64,000 bases of DNA. It comes from Paenibacillus sp. JNUCC32 (GTDB lineage: Bacteria; Bacillota; Bacilli; Paenibacillales; Paenibacillaceae). Below the pieces are notes generated by a model, which saw only the letters and a program-made list of their open reading frames with translations, made no database searches and was not told the origin of the DNA. Below are positions 44,708 to 53,436 of this stretch, in pieces. The DNA is taken from positions 1,612,001-1,676,000 of the forward strand of contig NZ_CP062260.1 in NCBI RefSeq assembly GCF_014863545.1, read 5' to 3'. The position numbers and the translations under genes are program-made. The stretch's first letter is position 1, and each line of letters starts with the position of its first letter.

Positions 44708-46777
44708 ATGGACAATTCAAATTCCAATTCGAATGTCAACAACAGCAACAACAAGACGAGCAAGGACCAACAGCTGGAACAATTTACGGTAGACAATGAC
44801 GGGAAGAACTTGACCACGAACCAGGGGCTTACGGTCTCTGAGGACGAGCATTCGCTTAAGGCCGGCGAACGCGGTCCGACGTTAATGGAGGACTTCCATT
44901 TCAGAGAGAAAATGACGCATTTCGACCATGAGCGAATTCCTGAGCGCATTGTGCATGCCCGCGGTTTTGGAGCCCATGGTTATTTTCAGTTATATGAATC
45001 GATGAAAGATTATACCAAAGCCAAATTCCTGCAGGATCCTTCCGTCGTGACGCCCGTATTTGTCCGGTTCTCGACGGTGGCGGGTTCCAGGGGCTCAGCC
45101 GATACCGTGCGGGACGTGCGCGGTTTCGCAACTAAATTTTATACGGAAGAGGGCAATTATGATCTGGTTGGCAACAACATGCCTGTATTCTTCGTACAGG
45201 ATGCGATGAAGTTTCCCGATTTCGTTCACGCGGTAAAGCCCGAGCCCCATAACGAGATTCCGCAGGCGCAGTCCGCTCACGATACGTTCTGGGATTTTGT
45301 AGCTAACAACACGGAAAGCGCGCACATGGTGATGTGGGCGATGTCCGACCGTTCGCTTCCGCGAAGCTTCCGAATGATGGAGGGCTTCGGCGTGCATACC
45401 TTCCGTTTCGTGAACGAGGAAGGAAAAGCGCATTTTGTGAAATTCCACTGGAAGCCCGTGCTGGGCACTCATTCTCTCGTGTGGGACGAAACGCAGAAGC
45501 TGGCAGGTAAGGATCCCGACTTTAACCGCCGCGACCTATGGGATGCCATCGACACGGGGAACTATCCGGAATTCGAATTTGGCGTTCAAATGATCGGGGA
45601 GGACGAGGAATTCAATTTTGATTTTGATATCCTCGATCCGACGAAGATATGGCCGGAAGAGATCATTCCGGTCAGAATCATCGGAAAAATGACGCTTAAT
45701 CGCAATACGGATAATTTCTTTGCGGAGACGGAACAGATTGCATTCCATCCGGGTCATGTCGTGCCCGGCATCGATTTTACCAATGATCCGCTGCTGCAGG
45801 GACGTCTGTTCTCCTATACCGATACGCAACTGTCCCGTCTGGGCGGGCCGAATTTCCATGAAATTCCGATCAATCGTCCGATTGCGCCGGTTCATAACAA
45901 CCAACGGGACGGGATGCACCGCATGACCATCAATAAGGGGCCGGTCAGCTATCATAAGAACGGCATTGCGGGCAACACGCCCAAGCCCGTTCCAGCCGAA
46001 CGAGGCGGCTACGAGCATTATACCGAGAAGGTAGAGGGTCGCAAGGTGCAAGCCCGAAGCGACAGCTTCAAGGATCACTTCAGCCAGGCGGCTTTGTTCT
46101 GGAACAGCATGTCCGAGGTGGAGAAGCAGCATATCGTATCCGCATTCCAGTTCGAGCTTGGCAAAGTGCAGCGGAAGGAGATCCGCCAGCAGATCGTCGA
46201 CCTGTTTGCAAATGTGGACAGCGAACTCGCGACAAGAATTTCGGAAGGGTTAGGAACCATTCCTCCCCAAACCAGCGGCTCCGCTTCCAAAGACTCCTCT
46301 CCGGCTCTCAGCATGATGAACACCGTGAAGCTCCCGTTAACGCGCAAGGTAGCTGTGCTTGCAGGCAATGGATTCACGGACGAGCTTCCGTTCGTGCTTG
46401 CGCAGCTTCAGCAAGCCGGCATCATCACCGAAGTGGTTAGCCCGAAGCTTGGCGTCATTACAGGCAAATCCGGCGGAGAACTGGAAGTGAAACATTCGCT
46501 CCTGGGGGCGGATTCCGTGTTATTCGACGCGGTGCTTGTGGCGGGCGGGGCGCTAAGCGTGTCAGAGCTCCTGACGGAGCAGAAGGTGCTGGACTTCATC
46601 AAGGAAGCTTATCAGCATTTCAAACCGATCGCGGCCATCGCCGAAGGAATGAATCTGCTTCCGGCGGCGAGCGGTGAAGGGATCGTGGTCGCTCAAGAGA
46701 ATGAGGATTCGAAGCTGTTCGGCCAAGCCTTCATTGATGCGATTGCGGCACATCGCCATTGGTCCCGAACCATCTAA
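44708..46777 (+). CDS. katE: Large-subunit catalase (HPII-like, with GATase1-like C-terminal domain)
   Basis: Haem catalase of 689 residues decomposing hydrogen peroxide. The catalytic His is in RIVHARGFGAHG, the Asn in GNNMPVFFVQD, and the proximal Tyr in RLFSYTDTQLSRLG. After the core (~30-510) comes a flavodoxin/GATase1-like domain (KVAVLAGNGFTDELPFVLAQL) characteristic of clade 2 large catalases. The N-terminus is a low-complexity Asn/Ser run (MDNSNSNSNVNNSNNK). ATG at 44708 follows AGGAGG by 8 nt, which excludes the upstream extension to 44627. Could equally be labelled katX or katA by some databases. Confidence 0.9.
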   Translation: MDNSNSNSNVNNSNNKTSKDQQLEQFTVDNDGKNLTTNQGLTVSEDEHSLKAGERGPTLMEDFHFREKMTHFDHERIPERIVHARGFGAHGYFQLYESMKDYTKAKFLQDPSVVTPVFVRFSTVAGSRGSADTVRDVRGFATKFYTEEGNYDLVGNNMPVFFVQDAMKFPDFVHAVKPEPHNEIPQAQSAHDTFWDFVANNTESAHMVMWAMSDRSLPRSFRMMEGFGVHTFRFVNEEGKAHFVKFHWKPVLGTHSLVWDETQKLAGKDPDFNRRDLWDAIDTGNYPEFEFGVQMIGEDEEFNFDFDILDPTKIWPEEIIPVRIIGKMTLNRNTDNFFAETEQIAFHPGHVVPGIDFTNDPLLQGRLFSYTDTQLSRLGGPNFHEIPINRPIAPVHNNQRDGMHRMTINKGPVSYHKNGIAGNTPKPVPAERGGYEHYTEKVEGRKVQARSDSFKDHFSQAALFWNSMSEVEKQHIVSAFQFELGKVQRKEIRQQIVDLFANVDSELATRISEGLGTIPPQTSGSASKDSSPALSMMNTVKLPLTRKVAVLAGNGFTDELPFVLAQLQQAGIITEVVSPKLGVITGKSGGELEVKHSLLGADSVLFDAVLVAGGALSVSELLTEQKVLDFIKEAYQHFKPIAAIAEGMNLLPAASGEGIVVAQENEDSKLFGQAFIDAIAAHRHWSRTI

Positions 46778-46789
46778 GAGGAATTGCCC

Positions 46790-46818
46790 TTGAATATATA
46801 GATCAGCTGCGCTATAAT
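46790..46818 (+). promoter_or_regulatory. Promoter of the his-leader/hisS2 unit
   Basis: TTGAAT (46790-46795) and TATAAT (46813-46818) are separated by an ideal 17-bp spacer, directly after the catalase stop codon. The transcript would start near 46825 and include the leader peptide and attenuator. Confidence 0.8.
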
Positions 46819-46857
46819 TCCCCTTAATCAATGGCTCAAAGTGAAGGGGATTATGAC

Positions 46858-46905
46858 ATGAACAGCATCAAATCGAATCAACTTCATCATCACAAGCAGC
46901 GTTAG
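46858..46905 (+). CDS. His-codon leader peptide of the attenuator
   Basis: A 15-codon frame encoding MNSIKSNQLHHHKQR, with GAAGGGGA 7 nt before the ATG. Three consecutive His codons (CAT CAT CAC, 46885-46893) lie immediately before segment A of a multi-hairpin attenuator and upstream of a histidyl-tRNA synthetase gene. This is the classical arrangement by which ribosome stalling at scarce His-tRNA controls termination. No T-box consensus is present, though T-boxes are what one expects for such genes in Bacillota. Confidence 0.7.
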   Translation: MNSIKSNQLHHHKQR

Positions 46906-47003
46906 CACGCCTGTAAATCTACAGGGCGGGCTAACGCTGTTCGCGTTGGCCTCCCTGCCGCATACCAAGCGCGCGGGACCATGAGGTCCGGCGCGTTTTT
47001 TAT
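46897..47003 (+). promoter_or_regulatory. Histidine attenuator with intrinsic terminator
   Basis: Competing helices can be seen: A:B is a perfect CAGCGTTAGC/GCTAACGCTG pair (46897-46906 with 46930-46939); B:C pairs GCTAACGC with GCGTTGGC (46944-46950 region); C:D pairs GCGTTGG with CCAAGCGC. The terminator is CGCGCGGGACC-ATGA-GGTCCGGCGCG (46970-46995, one mismatch) followed by TTTTTTATTTT. A CCCTGCCGC segment (46953-46961) can also pair with the terminator's left arm as an antiterminator. The A-to-F logic is like the E. coli his leader; exact switching needs folding. Confidence 0.65.
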
Positions 47004-47030
47004 TTTCTCGGAACGAAAGGATGAGCAGCG

Positions 47031-48317
47031 ATGCAGAACGTAAAAGGGACATATGATTATTTTGGACAGGAACAGGCTGTAAGGAGAAAGGTGCAATCGA
47101 CGCTACGCGAAGTGTTTGAATGTTACGATTTCGCGGAGATGGAGTCAACCATCCTGAATGAATTGGAGCTGCTGTCTTCCAAGTATGCTGGAGGAGAAGA
47201 AATACTCAAGGAGATGTATCATCTGACGGATCAGGGAGCGCGACAGCTGGGGTTGCGCTACGACCTGACGATACCGTTCGCCAAGGTGATCGCGCTGAAC
47301 CCAGGCATCAGCCAGCCATTCAAGCGATATGAGATGGGGAAGGTATTTCGGGACGGCCCCGTCAAAAGGGGCAGATTGCGGGAGTTTCTGCAGTGCGACG
47401 TCGATGTGGTGGGGGTTGCGGGTCCGGAAGCGGAAGCGGAGCTGATGCAGCTCGCAGCCGAGGTGTTCCGAAGACTTGAAATTCCGATCGTCCTCAGGTG
47501 GAACAATCGTGGCTTTCTGGGTGAACTCCTGGGAGCTATGGGTGTACCGGCCGACCTAAGTTCATCCGTCATGTTGACACTGGATAAGCTGGACAAGATC
47601 GGGAGGGAAGGGGTTCGGAAAGAGCTCGCGGATAAGGTGATTGATCCGGAAATTTGCCGCAGCGTCCTGAGTTTCGTGGATCTCAAGGAACCGACGTTCG
47701 AGCAGATTACCAGAACATACAACCTGGAGCCGGGGCGGGGCGCGCGCGAAGTTCAAATCCTGCAAAGCCTGCTGCAGCGTGTCGGTTTGCAGGACGTCTG
47801 CGTATTTGATCCGTTTCTTTCCCGGGGGTTGTCGTTTTACACGGGAACCGTTTACGAAATTTACGACGCGTCCCATGCTTTTCGATCAAGCCTGGGCGGC
47901 GGCGGCAGATATGACGCGATCATCGGGCAGCTTGTTGGACGGGAAGATATGGCATATCCGACGGTAGGGCTTTCGTTCGGCATGGAATCCATCATGGAGA
48001 TGCTTCGGGACCGGGTGGTTGAAACGAACAGGCCACACGTTGTGGTCATCCCGATAGGAGAAGCTGTCCCGGAAGGATTGATGGCTGCTGCGGCACTTCG
48101 GAATCGCGGGATTCGTACCCGATTGGCTACCCAGCGGCGCAAATTGAAAAAGACCTTAGCCTCAGCTTCGGCGGAAGGCATCCCTTATGCCATTCTGATC
48201 GGCGAAGATGAAGCGGCGGCCGGCGTGCTTCGATTGAAGAACATGTCCGACGGCATGGAGCTTACATTAAAATTGAAGGAAGCGGAGGAGTTCATAAGCC
48301 GGAACTTGATGGCTTGA
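47031..48317 (+). CDS. hisS: Histidyl-tRNA synthetase, second (HisS2-like) type
   Basis: Class II aminoacyl-tRNA synthetase of 428 residues. Motif 1 region GTYDYFGQEQAVRRKVQ, motif 2 KRYEMGKVFRDGPVKRGRLREF, HisA-type motif RGLSFYTGTVYEI, and motif 3 YPTVGLSFGMESI, followed by an anticodon-binding domain (HVVVIPIGEAVPEGLMAA, ending KLKEAEEFI). Catalytic and ATP-binding residues look intact, so it should charge tRNA-His, unlike HisZ. The RYDLTIPFAKVIALNP stretch marks the HisS2 lineage found as an extra copy in some Bacillales. It sits behind a His leader peptide and attenuator, so is probably induced by histidine shortage. Confidence 0.85.
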   Translation: MQNVKGTYDYFGQEQAVRRKVQSTLREVFECYDFAEMESTILNELELLSSKYAGGEEILKEMYHLTDQGARQLGLRYDLTIPFAKVIALNPGISQPFKRYEMGKVFRDGPVKRGRLREFLQCDVDVVGVAGPEAEAELMQLAAEVFRRLEIPIVLRWNNRGFLGELLGAMGVPADLSSSVMLTLDKLDKIGREGVRKELADKVIDPEICRSVLSFVDLKEPTFEQITRTYNLEPGRGAREVQILQSLLQRVGLQDVCVFDPFLSRGLSFYTGTVYEIYDASHAFRSSLGGGGRYDAIIGQLVGREDMAYPTVGLSFGMESIMEMLRDRVVETNRPHVVVIPIGEAVPEGLMAAAALRNRGIRTRLATQRRKLKKTLASASAEGIPYAILIGEDEAAAGVLRLKNMSDGMELTLKLKEAEEFISRNLMA

Positions 48318-48497
48318 TATGAAACGAAGGGCTTCTGTGATGTAACAAGGATGTGCAGTTTAAGGCTAACGGTTTAGGGGGAATGGAGCCGTTCTTTTTT
48401 GAATATAATGGATTTCTACCGAAAAGGTACTCGCGCTCGAAACGATCTCCAAGTAGAATAAACGTATTGGATATTACCAAGGGGGGAGCGGATCGCA

Positions 48498-50285
48498 ATG
48501 CTGTACGAACAATTTTTCATGCTGCACCGGAAGCTTGCTGTTAACGCTCCAGTCCATACCGCTACGGAAGTGACGCTTGAGCAGATTGCCGACACGCTTT
48601 ATTGCACGTCGCGCAACGCGAAGCTCGTTTTGCGCAAGCTCGAAGAGAAGGGCTGGATTCTGTGGAAAGCCGGACGCGGGCGAGGAAACCGGTCCAAGCT
48701 GACCTTTCAAGCGGATCAAGCAGAGCTGCTTCAGGAAGCGGCACAGCAGCTCGCGGAAAAAGGGGAATACAAGCAAGCCTTTGAGCTGCTTCGTACCTAC
48801 GGACAAGGCATTCGGACCAACGACTCCTACGTGGAGTGGATGAACGGGCATTTTGGCTTTTGCAAGGAGATGAAGGAAGGGGAGGAAGAAGCCAGGGACT
48901 CGCTGCGGCTGCCGGTTTATCGGCTGATCGAAACCTTGGACCCCGCCGAGTGCTATTACAGTTTTCAAGCTCATATGATCCAGCAAATATTCGATCGATT
49001 GGTGGTATACGATAAAGCAAAGGATCAATACATGCCTGTGATTGCGCATCATTGGGAGAGCAGCGAGGATGGAACGAGCTGGACGTTTCATCTTCGTAAA
49101 GGGATTCTGTTCCATGACGGCAAGGAATTAACGGCAGAGGACGTGAAATTCACGGTGGAGCGCTTGGGTCAGGATCGACGGAATGCTTGGATCGTGCGAG
49201 AACTTCACAGCGTAGAGGCGGTGTCGCCCCGCGAGGTCCATTTTATCCTGAATAAGCCGAATCGGATTTTCATCCGGTTTCTCAGTTCCATATGCATGTC
49301 CATCGTGCCTAAACATCTGCTGATTCAGGATGAAGAACAGTTCTGGAGGCTTCCTGTCGGAACGGGGCCCTTTCAGGTGGAGGAATGGACCGAGGAAAGG
49401 CTGACCATTCATGCGAATGCCCACTATTATCAAGGGCGGCCGCATTTGGACAGCATCCAAATCATTATGATGCCGGAAGATGCCGAGCACTGCAACGTCA
49501 GTTGGGAGCGGCTGCTGCAGGATTCGGAGCAATTCGGTCATGGCGGCGACCATCATGCTGTGGATATCATAGAATCCTCCGAAGGCTGCACGACTTTGAT
49601 TACATGGAATATGAAAAAACAGGGGCCGTTTCAATCCGTCGAATTTCGCCGCGCATTCAATCTGATCCTGAACCGTTCGGAGATGATCCGGGAGCTGGGC
49701 GACAATCGTCTTTATCCGGCCAGAGGGTTCATTATGGATGAACAAGCGCCTTACCGCAAAGACCGTTATGATCCCGAGTTCGCCAAGTCGCTGTTGAGGC
49801 AGTCGGGTTACGACGGTTCCCCCGTCATCATGGCAACGCTGGCCAATCATATCAAGGATGCCGAATGGATCCAGAATCAGTGTGCTTCCGTTGGGATTTC
49901 ATTGATGATCCGGGAGATACGTATGGATACCATGCTGCATCCCGACGTGGTGAATAGTATGGACTGCATTTTGCACGGCCTAGTTCTTCCGGGCGAAGAA
50001 GTATGCATCATCGAGAATTACGAGCAGGAGGGCAGCATTGTCAAAGAGTTCCTGGATCCGTCCCTGCAGGATTGGGTAAAAGAATGCATCGATGACGCGC
50101 TTGCCAGCGAACGGTGCGAGGAGCGGTTGAGCATTTTATCGAACATCGAGGAGAGGCTGCGGGAAGAAGCGCATGTATCATTCCTGATTCATACGAGATT
50201 CTTCGCAAGTTTGCATCCTTCTTACAAGGGAGTCGTCATTAATAATCTGGGATGGCTGGATTTTAAGCAGATCTGGCGGGCGTGA
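48498..50285 (+). CDS. SgrR-like regulator with solute-binding domain
   Basis: A 595-residue protein with an N-terminal SgrR-type winged HTH (EVTLEQIADTLYCTSRNAKLVLRKLEEKGWI) and a C-terminal SBP family 5 (oligopeptide/nickel-binding) domain (SSEDGTSWTFHLRKGILFHDGKELTAEDV, RRAFNLILNRSEMI). There is no signal peptide, so the binding domain is an intracellular sensor. GGGGGGAG precedes ATG 48498. In Bacillales such proteins are often next to MFS exporters, but none is adjacent here, so the target is unknown. Confidence 0.88.
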   Translation: MLYEQFFMLHRKLAVNAPVHTATEVTLEQIADTLYCTSRNAKLVLRKLEEKGWILWKAGRGRGNRSKLTFQADQAELLQEAAQQLAEKGEYKQAFELLRTYGQGIRTNDSYVEWMNGHFGFCKEMKEGEEEARDSLRLPVYRLIETLDPAECYYSFQAHMIQQIFDRLVVYDKAKDQYMPVIAHHWESSEDGTSWTFHLRKGILFHDGKELTAEDVKFTVERLGQDRRNAWIVRELHSVEAVSPREVHFILNKPNRIFIRFLSSICMSIVPKHLLIQDEEQFWRLPVGTGPFQVEEWTEERLTIHANAHYYQGRPHLDSIQIIMMPEDAEHCNVSWERLLQDSEQFGHGGDHHAVDIIESSEGCTTLITWNMKKQGPFQSVEFRRAFNLILNRSEMIRELGDNRLYPARGFIMDEQAPYRKDRYDPEFAKSLLRQSGYDGSPVIMATLANHIKDAEWIQNQCASVGISLMIREIRMDTMLHPDVVNSMDCILHGLVLPGEEVCIIENYEQEGSIVKEFLDPSLQDWVKECIDDALASERCEERLSILSNIEERLREEAHVSFLIHTRFFASLHPSYKGVVINNLGWLDFKQIWRA

Positions 50286-50294
50286 TTCCCGTAA

Positions 50295-50330
50295 AAAAGA
50301 GCAAGCGCGTACAACCGCGCTTGCTCTTTT
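50295..50330. terminator. Bidirectional terminator after the SgrR-like gene
   Basis: A perfect 15-bp stem AAAAGAGCAAGCGCG / CGCGCTTGCTCTTTT with loop TACAAC. Ends both the SgrR-like gene and the small leftward gene. Confidence 0.88.
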
Positions 50331-50333
50331 GGC

Positions 50334-50543
50334 TTATAAGGATTTTGAATGGGTTTTTCGTGATCTCCGCTTTCGAAAGAACCCGTAAAGCTTATCGATA
50401 AGTCGACGATTCCTCGCATTTGACTCCGATTCACCAACGCCGATCTCATCATGAATAATGAATCTTCCTTGACGATCCAGTTCGTCCCAATGTGCTTGCC
50501 GATATTCATTTAGCTTCTCCAGCGTATATATATCGTTATTCAT
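50334..50543 (-). CDS. Small hypothetical protein
   Basis: A 69-residue basic, polar protein (DIYTLEKLNEYRQAHWDELD near the start; the C-terminus FFRKRRSRKTHSKSL is strongly basic). ATG at 50543 follows GGGAGG 7 nt upstream; the in-frame extension to 50564 has no such site. Helical, no membrane segment. I do not recognise the family. Its strong terminator and ribosome binding site argue that it is a real gene. Confidence 0.6.
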   Translation of the reverse strand: MNNDIYTLEKLNEYRQAHWDELDRQGRFIIHDEIGVGESESNARNRRLIDKLYGFFRKRRSRKTHSKSL

Positions 50544-50699
50544 GGCAACCTCCCTATCAGACATTCAGGATTTCGCGGTAACTTACGTAGAATGTCTTGA
50601 TAGTCTCATTATGGAGGTCAACCGAGCTTGTAAAAAGTGTAAACCTCGGCAGCCGGATTTCCCCTTTTCATGAACGGAAGGACTACCGCAGGAACCAGA

Positions 50700-51623
50700 T
50701 CACACTTTATATTCTTTATGAGCGATGGCGCTGTTCTCAATCTGGATGGTTGAATGCTCAATGTGGAATCGACTTTCCAGAAGATCAATCGCTTGTTGAA
50801 GGATCTCATAACCAGTCACGTCATCTTTCACGACAAGATGGCAGCTCAAGGAGTCGAAATTGGACGTAATCGTCCAAATATGGAGATCATGGATGCCCGT
50901 GACTCCCGGAATGGACAGCAGGGATTTCGTTACCTCATCAGGGTTAATCGCTGCAGGTGCACCCTCCATCAGGATATGAACGGTATTCTGTATAATTCTC
51001 CAGGCGCTTTTCAGGATCAGGATCGAAACCAGAATGGAAATCATAGGATCTGCAATATACCATCCAAATGCAATCATGAGAATCCCGGCGACAATAGCAC
51101 CTACGGAGCCAAGCGCATCGCCGATGACATGGAGGTAGGCGCTTCGCAGGTTCACATTGTTCTTCACGTCGCCCATCCGCATCAAGGACCATGCACTCAA
51201 AAGATTAGCCAACAAGCCGATGGATGCAATGAGCATCATGCTGCCGCTGGCAACGGCCGGCGGGTCATCAAAGCGTTGAATCGCCTCCCAGACGATAAAG
51301 CCGGCGATGACAAACAGGGCGACGCCATTCAATAGTGCTGCCAGTATTTCGAAACGGTAAAAGCCGTAGGTCTTGTTCGGCGATGAGGGCCTTGCGGCAA
51401 ACCATAAAGCGACCAGACTGAGCAGCAAAGCGCTGGCATCGCTTAGCATATGGCCGGAATCGGATAACAGGGCCAGACTGTTGGTAAGCAAGCCTCCCAC
51501 AAATTCTAGAATCATAATGCCGAGCGTGATGATCAGGGCGATGGCAAGACCTTTCTTATTCCCTGAGCGGGCGTGATCATGGTGACTGTGGTCATGACCG
51601 TGCTGGTGGTTGTGATGGTGCAT
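50700..51623 (-). CDS. czcD: Cation diffusion facilitator (zinc/cadmium/cobalt exporter)
   Basis: A 307-residue CDF transporter exporting Zn2+ or similar ions in exchange for protons. Six membrane segments; the HxxxD site pairs LLSDSGHMLSDASALL and YLHVIGDALGSVG form the transport site. The N-terminus is His-rich (MHHHNHQHGHDHSHHDH), a metal-binding tail, and the C-terminal cytoplasmic domain begins about residue 210. A near-palindromic ArsR/CzrA-like operator lies 72-91 nt upstream of the start. The ArsR regulator gene is not adjacent. Zinc is likeliest; symbol by similarity to Bacillus CzcD. Confidence 0.9.
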   Translation of the reverse strand: MHHHNHQHGHDHSHHDHARSGNKKGLAIALIITLGIMILEFVGGLLTNSLALLSDSGHMLSDASALLLSLVALWFAARPSSPNKTYGFYRFEILAALLNGVALFVIAGFIVWEAIQRFDDPPAVASGSMMLIASIGLLANLLSAWSLMRMGDVKNNVNLRSAYLHVIGDALGSVGAIVAGILMIAFGWYIADPMISILVSILILKSAWRIIQNTVHILMEGAPAAINPDEVTKSLLSIPGVTGIHDLHIWTITSNFDSLSCHLVVKDDVTGYEILQQAIDLLESRFHIEHSTIQIENSAIAHKEYKV

Positions 51624-51694
51624 AATCGAAAACTCCCTTCAGATAAACCCTAAGAATGTTGAACGAATGATTCAAAAAAGCCAATTAAATTTTA

Positions 51695-51714
51695 ATATGA
51701 ACATATGCTCATAT
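51695..51714. promoter_or_regulatory. CzrA/ArsR-like operator upstream of the CDF gene
   Basis: ATATGAACATATGCTCATAT is a 20-bp palindrome with one mismatched pair, of the TGAACA-type seen for ArsR/SmtB-family zinc repressors. It is in the promoter region of the leftward CDF exporter. Confidence 0.6.
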
Positions 51715-51876
51715 ACAATGTTATTTCAGACTGCTCCTGTTGTCAAGTTTTTCCGAAAAGTTAGGTCATCCAAATTATTTTTCACTTGCTCATTTATCTA
51801 GTATGCTTAAAGGGTGGTTCATTCAATGTAAAGAGAATAGGCTCAAAATCGATGGAACAAGGGGAGTTATTGCGAC

Positions 51877-52980
51877 ATGGGAGAACAGCGGAAATCGCTT
51901 GGCGAGGCTTACGGCGAAACAGCATACCCATTGATTGGCCATAGCCGCAGGAATGTTGAAGTTCTGCTCGAGGCATTTCGCAGCGCGGATGGGTCGCAGA
52001 TGGGGGATACATACGGCAAGGGCGCCATCATCGAAGAGTTTCAGACGCGAATGGCAGAGGTTCTGGGTAAGGAATCGGCGGTATTCTTTCCCAGCGGAAC
52101 GATGGCGCAGCAGATTGCTTTGCGGATCTGGTGCGATGATGCGGATCTGAAGCGAGTGGCGTATCACCCGCTTTGCCATTTGGAGATTCACGAGGAGGAC
52201 GGGCTTAAAGAGCTGCATCATATCGAGCCGATTCTGCTTGGCGATCAGGAGCGTTTGATTACGCTTGAGGACGTGCTGGGTTTGGATCGTGACATTGCAT
52301 GTCTGCTTCTGGAATTGCCGCAGCGTGAAATCGGAGGGCAGCTGCCTGATTACGCGGAGTTGGAGGCCATTTCGGCCTATTGCCGTACTCAAGGCATCAA
52401 GCTGCATCTGGACGGGGCAAGATTGTTCGAGATTACACCGTATTATCAGAAAACGGCTGCAGAAATCTGTGCTCTTTTTGACAGCGTGTATGTATCTTTC
52501 TATAAAGGCATCGGCGGGATTGCCGGCGCCATTCTGGCCGGCGGGACCGATTTCACGGCAAAGTCCAAAGTGTGGAAGAGACGGCATGGCGGCGATCTGG
52601 TCAGTCTTTACCCGTATATTATCAGCTCATATTATTATTATGCGGAAAGAATAGGCAGCATGGGCCGGTATTACGAAGAAGCCAAAGAGCTAGCAGCGAT
52701 GTTCGGCCAGTGCCGAGGCGTGAAGACGAAGCCTGCCGTGCCCGTATCGAATATGTTCCATGTGTACTTTGAAATGGACAAGGAACAGCTGGAACCGATC
52801 CTGATTGATGTGTACCGTGCGACGGGGGTCGGATTGGTCGCTTATCTGAACGAGGCAGGGGAAGATCAGTGTTACTCGGAAGTCAACATCGGGGAGAGGT
52901 ACGGCAAGACGCCAAAAGAGAGCATTCACGAAGCCTTCCGAATGTTGAACGAAAAATTGCAGGAAGCTGCAGGCATATAA
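51877..52980 (+). CDS. Threonine aldolase-type beta-eliminating lyase
   Basis: A PLP enzyme of 367 residues in the threonine aldolase/aromatic lyase fold, which cleaves L-threonine or other beta-hydroxy amino acids to glycine and an aldehyde. The PLP lysine is in VYVSFYKGIGGIAGAILAGG, the Asp pairing with the pyridine nitrogen in LHLDGARLFE, and GDTYGKG, VFFPSGTMAQQ and HLEIHEEDG are further family stretches. GGGGAG is 9 nt before the ATG. The spacing VSFYKG replaces the more common SFCLSKG-like motif, so side activities may differ. Confidence 0.85.
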   Translation: MGEQRKSLGEAYGETAYPLIGHSRRNVEVLLEAFRSADGSQMGDTYGKGAIIEEFQTRMAEVLGKESAVFFPSGTMAQQIALRIWCDDADLKRVAYHPLCHLEIHEEDGLKELHHIEPILLGDQERLITLEDVLGLDRDIACLLLELPQREIGGQLPDYAELEAISAYCRTQGIKLHLDGARLFEITPYYQKTAAEICALFDSVYVSFYKGIGGIAGAILAGGTDFTAKSKVWKRRHGGDLVSLYPYIISSYYYYAERIGSMGRYYEEAKELAAMFGQCRGVKTKPAVPVSNMFHVYFEMDKEQLEPILIDVYRATGVGLVAYLNEAGEDQCYSEVNIGERYGKTPKESIHEAFRMLNEKLQEAAGI

Positions 52981-52984
52981 CAAC

Positions 52985-53011
52985 AAAAAGGACCTGATTC
53001 AGGTCCTTTTT
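52985..53011. terminator. Terminator between lyase and 137-residue protein genes
   Basis: AAAAAGGACCTGA pairs with TTCAGGTCCTTTTT, a nearly perfect symmetric hairpin between convergent genes. Confidence 0.85.
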
Positions 53012-53022
53012 ACGTGGCGCAT

Positions 53023-53436
53023 TCAGCTTATCAGCCCCATATAGACCAGTTCCGATGGATTGGCTGGATGCTGAGCGAGGCCGATGGTATCACCGGCTCT
53101 CGGAATTTGCAGTTTCGATACGAGCGTTTCCAGCGTTTTGGTATATTGCTTTCCTCCGTTCTCGGTGACATCCAGTTCTAGGATGACGACGGGATCGAAA
53201 TTGATCAGCTTTCCGGTATCCCGTATGGATCGTACGTTGGCGGTCGCCGTTAACGAAAGGGCGCCTGTCGCTGCCATCTGTGCCTGTTTCGCTTGCTCCA
53301 GACTTTGATTGATGGCGTGTCGATGTTCTTTCGGCACTAAACCCTTCATCATCATACCCGTCAAACCTTTGTTCATCATTTGATCTGCTTTCTCCAGCGC
53401 ATCCTGCGGACTTTTCTTTTTGCTAAACCATCCCAT
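53023..53436 (-). CDS. Conserved-looking small hypothetical protein
   Basis: A 137-residue soluble protein. Residues ~1-60 are helical and Met/Gln-rich (ADQMMNKGLTGMMMKGLVP, LEQAKQAQMAATGALS); residues 62-137 form a beta-rich domain (TATANVRSIRDTGKLINFDP, VVILELDVTE, TIGLAQHPANPSELVYMG) resembling an OB- or NfeD-like barrel in outline. GAGGTG precedes the ATG. No signal or membrane segment. I do not recognise a named family with certainty. Confidence 0.65.
   Translation of the reverse strand: MGWFSKKKSPQDALEKADQMMNKGLTGMMMKGLVPKEHRHAINQSLEQAKQAQMAATGALSLTATANVRSIRDTGKLINFDPVVILELDVTENGGKQYTKTLETLVSKLQIPRAGDTIGLAQHPANPSELVYMGLIS

Noticed and set aside
46858..47030. T-box riboswitch before the histidyl-tRNA synthetase
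   Set aside because: No GGGUGGNACCGCG-like T-box sequence or specifier-loop layout; the leader peptide with His codons explains the region better.
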